Below are positions 36,001 through 48,000 of a stretch of 64,000 nt of DNA, piece by piece; within the stretch, counting starts at the first letter, position 1; each line of letters starts with the position of its first letter. The notes under the pieces were generated by a model. That model saw nothing but the letters and a program-made list of their open reading frames with translations, did not search any database and was not told where the DNA came from. Made by a program: the position numbers and the translations under genes. This DNA is from Symsagittifera roscoffensis (lineage: Eukaryota; Xenacoelomorpha; Acoela; Convolutidae), in assembly GCF_963678635.1 (NCBI RefSeq), contig NC_087065.1, forward strand, positions 35,707,807 to 35,771,806, given 5' to 3'.

Positions 36001-39000
36001 CAAAACAAAGCAAAGTCAATTAAAGTAGAGTGAATGAAATACCATGTTGTAATGGTTACAGGACTGACCACTGTGCTCACTCATATGTCGGGAAGGCCGG
36101 TTATCCCGCAACATGACAAGATCAAGATAATTGTGGCTATTCTGAACGGTATGTCTTCAGTGTGGACTGCTGCTCAGCTCAAACTTGGGTTAGATTTTTT
36201 TCACTTCAGCACATCAACGCGCGAAATTCAATTTCTATGCGTAGCACTACTGAAGATAGTGGTGCAGTTACTATTTTAAAATGGGTCCACTGTTGTAGGT
36301 GGCATCCAAACTTAAATAAATTTTGTCGCGCTCTTTATCAGCAAAAAATAGTTTCAAAAGGTTATTTCCCAATTTGATGTTTGAATAGTCAAAATATGGC
36401 TAAGAACTGTAGCTTAGAGTAAATTTGAAAACTAACCAATTTCCGACTGTTTTTTGCTATACTAACGTGAATTTAGTTAAAAATGAGATGTGGTTGTGCT
36501 TGATTGTTAATGTAGGTGGAACCAGAAGACCCAGTCGGCTAATTCGACCCTCATCAAGTACAGAGACATGAGTGCACATGTGGCCATGTTCCTCACCATC
36601 CTGAAATGCCAAAAGGAGATGTGTGAGTGAAGTGCCGACCTCAATAGTGACAACTGCCCTCGTAAAAATAGGCCAATCTGAGAAACGGCTCTTTGATTAA
36701 TCAAAAGATTTTTGAGGACCTCATTTTTCTACAAAATCCATCTTATTGAACCAAGTGTACTTAAAAAGACCAGTTTTTAGCTTAAAAATGTTCGGAGTAT
36801 AGGTCTACTAGCAACTAGATTTAGTTTTTTTGTTTTTAAATTTCAGCCCCCAAAGGCATGCTGATGTTTGTCGAGAGTTGCTACGATAATGAGAAAAGCA
36901 TCATGCAAAATGAAATCACAGTGCCTCCCTTCATCGTCAAAAGATACGACAGTGGCGAGATAACTCCGGACGACACAACTGGCAATATGGCGAAACACAT
37001 CGAGAAAGGTAGGCTTTAAATGAATCACTCGAAGCCTTCTTATCTCCCCATGACGTTATTTAGCGCACTAAAACAATTGGGGGAGATATTTTTTTGGATA
37101 TTTTTGAAAAAAATTCGCTTTTTTTCTCGTGCGTATTCTGATGTGTCAATGTAATTATAAACAAGTTCACTTGAGAAATCGAGAAAAAAAATATGAATTT
37201 TTTTACCAACCCTGTGATAGTGTGATAGTTATCAACTAACCTCCCCCCCCCCTCCCCCCCCCCCCCCCGCACAACTTCAAGAATAAGAGATCAGTTAAAC
37301 AAGTAATATTGCTAAAGTTTATAAAAACAATTTTTGAAATTCTAATCAATTTGAAATTTGCTTCAAAATTGTTTTTCGGTGGTAGATAGTCTTTTTTTTC
37401 ATTATGTATCTGAAGAGGACGCCAAGAAGGCAGCCAAGGAGGCGAAGAAGAGCAAGAAGAAGAAGAAGGCATCGGTTGAGGACAACCCCAAAATGGGAGA
37501 AGCAGGGACTGAACTGGACGTGACTAATGTCGGAGGTCAAGGCGAAGAGGACGCTCCTCTCATCAGCAAACCAGGAGGTATAAATGCATTTACGTGTATA
37601 TGCTTGTATTGTTTTATTGAGCTGTTTTTTGTTTTATTTTGCGAGGTTGCCGTTTTACCCGTGAATTTGACATTTTACAGATGTTTATCAATGAATTATT
37701 ATTTTTTTCTCATTGGCGATAACTTTGAGCTTCGCTTGCATAGTTTCTTTTCGGGTGAACAATTTGATTTCCTGAGAGCGCTGAAATGATTATTAAGTGT
37801 CCATTAAGGTAGTGAAGACACTTATATAGGTCTTGATAATTCTCCTTTTTTAAGGAAAATTTCGTCACGCATTCGATTTTTTTTATATTCAATTCAAATT
37901 CGATTGGTAAACGAAGGGCAATTACGCTCTCCAACTGGCACGTAAGAAGCGGAAATGACGCGAAAGAACATGAATGGCTTTTAGATTTGTAGGTGTATTT
38001 TATTTTTTACAAACGCAAAATGGCTAGTATTGTGTAATCTTACCAAGTACTTTTTTCCAAACCAACTCGCCAATGAAAGTGTTCATTATGTTAGCACTTT
38101 TCTTGCATAATAACTGGCAGTTTGTTTTCCACTATGGCCAATAATTCATTGCTGTAGTAAGCGGCAGTTTCACAGTTCTGTGGGGCAATGGCTCGAATGC
38201 TTGGATATCCGAGGACTGAAGTTCGATTCCCCAGGGAAAGTACTTTTCAAAACTCATGGTTGTTTTTTCTTGTCTTTTTGTTCCGACTTCCGAAACGAAA
38301 GTAACGGAATATTTGTGCTCGGTGCGGGTTTTTTTTCTTCAGACAAATTTCGACTTTTTAACTAGCCATTTTTGACGAAATTTTTTTATATTCGTTCCAA
38401 ATTGAACTGAAATTGAACTGAATGAGTCTTAGAAATCGTTCCAAATTGGTTGAAAGAAGCTTATTTGCCATAATTGATTTGTTACAAGGAGCAAAATCTA
38501 TTCTTTTGTGCTTTATACGGCGTGTGGAGAATGATTTCATAAGAAAATTTCAGATTTTAGGAAAAAAATTTCCGTTTTATTTTTTTACAGATAATTTTTT
38601 TATGTTACTACTGCTCCATAAACCTAATAAGGCAGTCGGAACATTCAGGGCTTCGCCCTGATACGACCAGTCTTGTTTCTTTTTATAACTTTTTCAAGTG
38701 CCAATTAACGCTGTAAAGACACTTAAATAGGTTGTGATGATTTTTGCCTTTTTGCAGTAATTTGATTTATTGCGGTTTGAATTTTGATTCCTTTTTAAGT
38801 TCAGTTCAATTTCATATAATACAAAGAAGGCAAGTTATGCTCTCAAACTAAGAAAATATGACGGCGCAAAAAATGTATGATTGACCTCTAGATTCGAAAT
38901 TGTATTTTTATTTCTAGAGTTCCCAGCGGAATAAAGAAATTGTTTTGTTGATCCTGTTTTCTCTAATTGGGCTTAATTATGAAAAAGTGTTGATTGCAAA

Positions 39001-42000
39001 TGTTCGAAAGTTTTTCGCAAATTTTTTCGAGTTTCGCAAATTTCGGAAGAAATGATTTTTTTTCCTTTGTTTCATTTCAGTTCCTTGATTTTTTTCAATT
39101 ATAGTTTAGCTATGTTTGAATAAAAAATATTGATTATCCAACAAAGGCTTTTATGGTCATCGTTCAGAAAAAAATGTTGTCATTTATGTCAATCTGACCG
39201 ATGGACTTTCTGTTGAATTTTGAAATTGACCGAGAATGGTTTTAAATGACTTTATAGTTTTTTTTTCATCTAAATTCGGCTCTGTTTTAAAGCGATCACA
39301 AACTTGTTAAATATCAAAGCGACACAAGTTTGTTAAATTTTGAAGCGACACAAACTTAAACAGAACTGTAAGCAAGGAAGCTAATTTTTTACTCGATGAA
39401 AAAATTACAAGACCACAAACTGCATAAATTTTTATGTAAAGTTATCACAAACGAATGTCTTTCAGTATATAACTCAAAATGAACTAGTAAATTTCATAGA
39501 AATCGATTGAAATTTCTAATACTAGAGTTCGAAGGATTTTTTAACAAAATAGTTCCAACAAAAAACATTCTTGTTTTCCCGCTTTATTCAAAAATCAAGC
39601 ACAATTGAATAGAATAAATTCAACCAAATGCTCTTGTACTTTAAAACATTGGCAATAAAGAGTGAGTGAATGAAATTTTTCCTTCCCTTATGGTACTTCA
39701 AATTTTGTACGGATCCTAATGAATTCAACTACGTATGTATTATTTATTTTACTATGTTGATTTTAAAACTACTTATTTTTGCATTTACACACAAGTTATA
39801 ATTTTATTTTTGAGTTTTCGTTTTGCGCACTGAAGCGTTATATCAGCACTGTATTATGGTATCCTCAGTTGTCATAATCAAAACACAAAACAACTCAAAG
39901 TTACCACATTACTTCGTAAAACACATAAATATCTATTTTGTATGCAGTAACATGAAGTACTAGCATCATAATAATAATATAAATAATACATACGTAATAA
40001 AATTCATCAAGATCTGCTCAAAATTTGAAGCATCACTACGGAAGGAAGAAATTCAGTTATAAATTTGTTTGAATAACTTTTCAGCTCAGAATTTTAAATC
40101 AAATTCAACTGATAGTGAAAGTTTTTAGTTCGTTTTGCGAAACAATTGTTCCTACATGTTAATCGCAAACCTTTTCAAAAAAATGCTAAACGCTTGAAAA
40201 TGGATTAAATTTTTTAATGACGATTTAGCACGCTTTTTTTTCAAAATTGACATGATGATTATATATATTGTTGGGGTAGTTTTTTTTAGACCAAAGTCGG
40301 TGATCGAAAAATAGTTTTGAACAATTTTTTTTACATAATGAAAATATTGACTCTTCGAGTGTGAATGTGAAGAAATATTTCGCATGCAATCGTTTTTTCA
40401 AGTTATTGGAGTTCAGCGATAGCCAATTTTGCGATTTTTTGGAATAGTTAAATTGCTTTGAAAATAACTTATATGGTGGAGAACATTATCGCGCTAAAAA
40501 TTGCTCTAAAAATTATTGAGGTAATCTAATTGATCACATTAATTCTTTTTAAGAATCCATTTTAACAATCGTTTTTTCTGACTTAGGAAGACTGACGGAA
40601 TTTTTGTGCTCTACTTTTTAATTAGAAGTTTTTGACGAGATTTTTTTTCATTTTTGTTTGAAAGCTATTGATATTCTGAGCTCAAGATTTAATAGATATT
40701 TCACAAGTGAATTTTTTGTTAAGTTATAGGGGCTTGAAAAATGTCAATTTGTGGCAAAGCGTGATATAATTCGTCCTGTTAAAGCGTAAAACGTGTTGAA
40801 ATCTTTCCAAATGAAATTGGGGGAAGCAATTTGATCTGAATAATCTGTTAACATGCGCAAAATATATCATTTTGTACTTGACTTAGCGTTTGGTTTGACA
40901 AATAAAGAAAACATGAAAAAAAAAATTTTTAACGCATTTTAATCTTTTTTATTCAATTGCTTTTTTCTGGACGTTAAAAAGCAATCGGAAAGTTTTCAGA
41001 ATATTATGATTTTTATTATGATTATGATTGTTATGATTACTATTATTATTATTATTCTTATGATTATTGTTCTCATTATGAGTACTGCATGTTTGGATTT
41101 TTGATGAAATTTTTTTTACGAGAAGTTTTAAATTGACCTCTAGTTACCTGTAATTTTTCTTCTAGTTTTGACAATTTTTCATGATAAATCTCATGCAAAG
41201 TCACTTCAGCTAAATCAGAAGTGTTCTCGAACATGAAAGAGACAAAACAGATACTTCATCTTGGTATAGTTTTTCAAATCAATTCAATGCATCAAAAGAG
41301 TTTTCTAAAAATTTATTGGTTTATATGTGATACAATTTGAACAAAATATGTGTTTTTTTAATTCATGAGCAATGTACTTCACTTTTATTAACCATTTTTG
41401 AAAGGCATTGTTGTCCCAAGCTCAAATTAAAAAAATAATAAACCTTTGACAATGTTTCGTGAAGTTATGGGGGTTTAAAGATCGACATTTTGCCTATCTC
41501 ACTAAATCACTAATAGTGGTTTTGACTATCTCAAAGAAACATGCAGGAGTGAAGTATGGTGCTTTTAAGGCTATATAAATTGTAATTACGACTCGAAAAA
41601 AGAGCTAAAAAGCTGTATTAGAGTCGAGAAAAAATGGTCTGTATTTTTTGCTTTTTAAACAAGTGGCTTAACGGTATCGAAGGGGCTTAACGGGGCTTAA
41701 AAATAGATAAATCAATACTTTAAATAAATTTCAAAATTAATCCAGAAACAAGTCTAGAAAATTTGATCATCCAAGTCTATGGGTCGAAGATGTTTTATCT
41801 TGTTGCCATTCATGTTCCCTGCCATACTAAACAGTCTTTTCAGATTATTGCTAATCGCGGCAACCCATCTTAGCGAATTGCTGACTTTGCATTTTTCTCT
41901 GACGAACACAAAGCCTGTTGCGAATAAGAAATCTCGTTCAAAGTGGCACCGGCGACAATATCTTCCATTTTGAAAAGTTGTAGTGCTTTTTCCTGTTCAT

Positions 42001-45000
42001 TTAATAGCTGCTGTTCAATAAGGTAGCGAACAGTTGAAAAACTGCTCTTTGAATAAAATGGGAAAACCTGCTTAAACTTTTTTTAATCTTGGTTTATCTT
42101 TTTATCGATAATTTTTCTTTGACCCCCGATTTATATTCAATGTTAGCTAAGACCGGACAAACTTGCGTTTTTAATTGATGTCATTTTCGGGATATTTGTC
42201 TACTTCTGCAACATGGAAATAGCTTATAATTTTTCGTAAAATCTTAATATAATCTGAGTATCAATCGTTTCAAAAACTTAAAAACAAACATCAAAATGCT
42301 AAGCTGGTACAGCTCAGAAATGATTTCATTGAAAGTTCTTGATAACATTTTTTTCAAAGACTCCTGGGTGTTTAGTAATCGGGTGTTAGTCAATTTGCGT
42401 GCTTTCCCACGCAGTTGATGAAAAGATCAGTATGTGAAATTTTTTGTATGAACAAAACTAATAATCAGTAGCGTTCAATCAGCGTGAAAAATTCTTCAAA
42501 TTCACGCTCGCAAATGAGCTGTAAAGGTTTGAAAACATGTTTTAAAATGAGAAAACAACTGGTTTTGCATGTGAAACACAAGAATGAACACATAAATTTT
42601 TCGTTGACTAAAGCATTTTCGCAATTGTTTTTTTTTCACGCACTCGGGGAAATTAATTCACTATTCCCGGGCCTAAAGCATTTTCGCAACTGTTTTTTCA
42701 CGCACCGGGAAATTAGTTCACTATCATTGGGCCTGGAGGCCCTCTGATAGTGAATTAATTACCTCGGGCATGAAAAAACAGTTGCGAAACTGCTGCTTTA
42801 TGCTCAAAATCCTCAGCCTTTTTTTAAATAAAGAAGCATATTATTCATCCCTAAAACTCATTTGATCTCACGTTAACTCGTTTTTTTTTCTCACGTTTAA
42901 CTCATTTGATTTTTTCAAACCAGTTTTACATTTTAATTTGGGTTCTTCATTTGGATTTCTTGGTGAAAAAAGCTAGTGTTCGAAGTTTGCCTCTTTTTTG
43001 CTTTCAGTCGGTTTTTAGAACCTAGCATGGGACACTAATTGAACTGCATTCTCAAAAACGAATTTTGAGTAATTTACGAGGCGTGGAATCAGAATTACGT
43101 AATGCAATTTCAGTTTGAGCTAAGTAGCGCAGTTTCCATATCAATGAACTTACTTCAAGTCAATTTTTAATGACTTCTGAGACGTATTAAATAGTCGAAT
43201 GCGATATGCGCGTTAATAGAAAACTGGAAATTTGGCGCTGGAAATCTGGAAATTTGGTTTATTTTCTGTAAAACTCAAGTCATGGATCAATTCGATTCTG
43301 TAATTTTTTTTTGTAAACTTTTGTTTGGGCGACCATTGCCTCATCAGAAAGCTAATTATCAGGGTTGATGCTCTAGCCTTAGATCTGGATATTAAACATT
43401 GATCTCCGCAGTACCTTAATATTGTGTGCAAAACACTTTTCATCCTCTGAGTACAGAAAAAAGTAGCTTTATTTGCCTCAAATTTATTGATTCTTTTTCA
43501 CTTTGATTGTAATTTTTGAGATTTGATATTGTAAATTTTGGCCTTCCTCATTCGTTGAAGAATCTGTTTATGATTTCATATCATCCAAACTATTTTCAAG
43601 TGTTTATAAACATGTCTCAAGAACCTATTGAGCTTAATTTCAGCCGTGAAAACTTAGTTTTATTCAAATAAAGGTATTTTGTGGAGTTTTATAGCGCAAT
43701 TTTGAAAATAAAAAACCTGAAAATTCAAAAAATTTGTGCAAACAAATTTGAAAAAATGAAATCTTTTGTAAATTGTTTTTTTTTTTCGTTTTTCCAGTCA
43801 TTTTTCAGCAAAAACTGTTTTCCAATTGACCTATTTTACTATGACTCAAATATGCCTAATTTCTTTTTTTTTGTTCATGTTTTCTTATCACAACATGCAG
43901 AAAAAAAACTACGCCAACTTGTATAAAAAACTTTTTTTAAGACTGGTCGGAACATTCTGTGCTACTTGCACAGTAACCGGCTATCCTTGTTTTTTGTGTT
44001 AACTGACATTTTTCTCACTCTCTTTCCGCTGTTTTAAGTTTGATATCAAAGCATCGACAGCTTTCTTCTGGTGACTGATGACTGTCTAATAGACAAAGAT
44101 CATGCTGGCGCAATCGCCGTTTGTTTGATTCTAATTCAAATGTTTGATTGCTTAGGCGAGACTTCAAAGCCGGCCTCGGGTGCGTCTGGAGACAACAAAG
44201 AGAAGGATGCGAAGGCGGCAGGGGAAGAGACGGAGGGAGAGGACGAGGATGAAGATGATGGTGACGAGGATTCGAATGTGAATGGCAAACAGCTGTTCAT
44301 GAATCTCCTCTCCCGATACAGGGCTCTCAAGTGGCTGTATGGACATGCTGCTAGGTAGAATATACTATTAACCACATTTTCTATTAATATTACATGCTTT
44401 ATCACCAGTAACCACATTCGTAATCAGGTGTCAAAATAGATCCGCTGCAAAAATACAGAACAAATTCAACATTTTAAATGGACTTGTTTTTTTTTATTAT
44501 AGCACAAGCAAATAAGGATTCCCTAAATACTTTAAAATATGGATCCCAAAATCTTAAATTATTGAAGGGATTATATTGTTTAGTAGGTCGTCGTTGGGAT
44601 AGGCTATTATAGAAAGTTTTTAATGAACTGTGTGTCATTGTATTTGCAGATACTACTACCTGTTGAACCTGACCTGCTTCTACACGCCTTTGGTGATCTT
44701 CGGGACCCTCAACACCATCCTCACCTCCCTCACTGTCGACGACAAGGACTCCGTTTTCTCAATGGTCGTCATAAAAATATCCGCCGTAACCTCAATTCTC
44801 ACAGGCAAGTCAATTAACATGAAATTAGTGCCACTTACATTCCAGGGAAGGGTGCATCGTCATGGTTGGTATTTACTCATTATCTAGAGTGGTGTTGAAT
44901 GAAATCCCTTTCAGAAAAGATTTGGGTTCTGAATGATGTTTCAAGCATTGTTCTCATTGTCAAGAAAAACAAGGCTCTGTTTTTGCCACTCACATAGGTT

Positions 45001-48000
45001 TATTGCTGAAGTGAGTGGATCAAGCGAATGTTAAATATCAAATGTGTTTTTACTTTTTAGGTTGCTTCAGCCATGTTCATATCCTATTCTTTGAGCCTAA
45101 TTTCAAGCAATCCGCTTACCCTAGGAATGCTTTTGTTTTTATAGCTATTAATCGTTAATCACACAAAGATAACGCAAAAAAAGAGTATAGTAGTGATTTT
45201 TTTTTCAGGAAAAAACCGGTTTGACTTTTGATTTCTTTTTAAGCTCACTTCATTTCCTTTGTTGAAATGAAGGCAAACTCTGATATCGAACAGCGAAAGT
45301 GATAGAAGTACTTGAACGACCTCTTATATTGAAAATGGATTTTAATTATCAGGTTTTACAGCGAAATAAAAAATTTAACTATTGATCGAGTGTTCTCAAG
45401 TAAGGTAATTCTATCAAAAAAGTGTCAATCATAAATTGTTATAGAAATTCAAAGAGCTTTAAGCCATTTTTTTTTTCGGAAAATCGAAAATTGCGATTTT
45501 TTTAAAGAAAAACGAGTCAGTACTTTTTCTGTTTACTTGCGTTCATTACTCTTTTCCAATTGTCACTTGGCTATGTTTTAGATTGTCCCAGTTTTTTCTG
45601 TTTGCAAAATAGCTTAAGCATTTAAAATGGGCATAGTATTTTTTTAAAATTGTCTAAAAAAGAGAGCAAAATGTGAGAAGGAAACAAGAATGCTTAAATC
45701 AGCGTGAAGCTCTGAATATTTCGACTGCCTTTAATATGTCTTTTTGTTTCTGATTTTTCTTCTGCCAAAAAGCATTATCAAACATCACTTGATGTAATTT
45801 GCGCTCAGAGGTAGAGAAATAATGGGACAGTTTGGAATGATTTTGGGATTTTTCCTAAGAAAAGATACTGAGCTCAAATATTCCGTCACTTTCTTACGAA
45901 GCAGGAAAATGAGTGCGTTTAGGTGGGATTTTTTGAGCTCTATTAACTTGAGCGCGGAATAACAAGACTCATTGAATAATTTGCGTTTATTTGCACAGCC
46001 ATACTGATAAATTGATTCAAGCTCAGGTATATTAGCTCAAATAATAATAAAAAAATCCGGGTGAAATATCTTTACCAATTTTTTTGGCATTGGCTTACTT
46101 CAATGTCATTGCACAAACAAGATAGCGAGCGTAGTATTATATAACGAATCCTATATATATATATTTAATCCAAATCGCATACAGTAGTATTCATTTCGGT
46201 AAACACTTTTGTGGCACAGGACTTACAGTTAAATAGCATATGTTCCATTCAAACTTAATTTCTTTTAGTGGCTAGTATTAAGCTATTTCAAGCGTGCATT
46301 CTGGAAAACGGCAGAGTCGGAATCTCCAGGTCCCATGTTTGATTATGGCAGAAGTTAAAACTTTTTTTTCAATTTTTTGTTTACTTTTTTCTTTCAATTT
46401 TAGCTTGTGTTTGCGAAGCGCTGCTTCTTATCTGTGCTTACAAATTTCGTCTTAAAGTTTCGTTTGTGCAAAGCTGATCAGAAGATAAAACCCCGGAACA
46501 TAAATTATCCGTTGCTTTCTTCGTAATTTGGATCTGTTCAGGGGTGGGTTGAGGAGGGGGGAGGACGCTCACCCTCAAGGATTCGACTCCCTCACCAACC
46601 AAAAAGTCCCCGCTTTGATAAATTTTATGACATCCATTTTCGGCGACCAAACCTAGAATTTTTCTAAAGGCTGTTTCGGTGCCACTATATACAAATTTTG
46701 AATGGGAGCGCTCGCCAAAAAAACACGATGTTTTGGTCAAAGCTTTTTCAAAAAGAGCCCAAAAACGGCATTTTCCCACCCTCCCCGAGAAAACGCTAGA
46801 TCCGCCCTGGATCTGTTACTATTATATATTTAAATGAGCGCTTCACTATCTCACCACGTTTAAGCTTTTTCAACGTAATATTTTTGCATGTTAAACGAAA
46901 GAATTTTTTCACGCTTAAGCTATATCGTATATTGCAATGGTTAAGATTTTTTCGATTTTCCAGTTTGAATTCAGTGGTTGTTCCACCGAGTTCAAAATTA
47001 GCAGCCCAATAGTGGAATGCTGTCAGGATTCCCCAAAAGGTTGCAAATTGGCCTCCATTTAAGAATGCTCAAATCCTTATAGTGTTAGAGATACGACGAC
47101 GTTCGTGATTTTTTTCAAAAATTTTCAGAAAACTCAAATTCCAAAATAATTTACCAAACTTCCCTTTACCCTGTTTTTGGGTGCTGCCAGAGTATTCTCA
47201 AGGATTGCGAATCTTGCCTCCAAATGTGACGGCTCAAATCCTTGTAGTTTTCGAGATATGACATTTTTGTGATTTTTTCAAAAATTTTCAAAATCAATTT
47301 TTTTTTTCAAAATTTGAAATTCGTTACCCTCTAATAGAGTGTTGTCAGGGTAATTTCAGAAATTGCGAATCTTGCCTCCAAATGTGATGGCTCAAATCCT
47401 TCTAGTTTTCGAGATATGACATTTTTTGTGATTTTTTCAAAAAATTTTCAATAAAATTAATTTCTTTTTCAAAATTTGAAATTCTTTACCCTCTAGTAAG
47501 GTGCTGTCAGGAATTGCGATTCTTGCTTCCTAATATGGCGATCAAATCCTTGTAGTTTTCGAGATATGACGTTTTTTGTGATTTTTTCAAAAAAAATTTT
47601 TGAAATTCCCAACACTCTATTTGGGGGCTATCAGAGTACTGTCAGGGGTTGTGAGCCTTGCCTACAATTATGACTGCTCAAATCTTTGTAGTTTTTCAGA
47701 TCCGGCGTTTTTGTGATTTTTTCAAAGTTTTTCAGAAAGCTTAAATTGAATTTTTTTCTTCAAAATTTGGAATTCCTAATCCTGTAGTTGGGTGCTCTCT
47801 CGGTACTCATAGGGAGTGCAAATATTGCCTCTAAATATCACTGCTCAATTCGTTGTAGTTTTCGAGATATTAGTTTTTTTTCTATGATTTTTCTAAAATT
47901 TTCAGTTAACTTAGATTTAGAAAAATTCACAGTTTAAATATCCAAATATCCCAACCATGTAATTGGGTGCTGCCAGGGTACTCCCAGGAGTTGTAAATCT

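Larger units (their letters stand above)
30028..36061 (+). other. 6.0-kb repeat-filled intron
   Basis: Begins gtcagt and ends ggttacag. It holds family C, family E, a SINE-like sequence, a nested family A copy, one copy of a 690-bp direct repeat, and an inverted family A pair. No further exon is needed, because exon A and the next exon join in phase and complete TM1. Confidence 0.75.
37578..44155 (+). other. 6.6-kb intron
   Basis: Starts gtataa and ends gattgcttag. It holds the second family D copy only about 115 bases after the donor, family A copies, family C, the relative of the 32.6-kb insert, a foldback, and a family B end. No additional exon is required by phase, since phase 1 meets phase 1. 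Confidence 0.7.

Noticed and set aside
42605-42800. Transcription terminator
   Set aside because: The hairpin is long, has a doubled arm and lies in an intron. A bacterial-type terminator is not expected here.
44136-44417. Minus-strand frame rich in Ser
   Set aside because: It is antisense to the acidic exon F. The Ser run reflects GAG/GAT codons on the other strand.
46300-46345. tRNA-like patch 'ggcagagtcggaatctccagg...ccatgtttgatt'
   Set aside because: The B-box match is poor and no cloverleaf can be drawn by eye.
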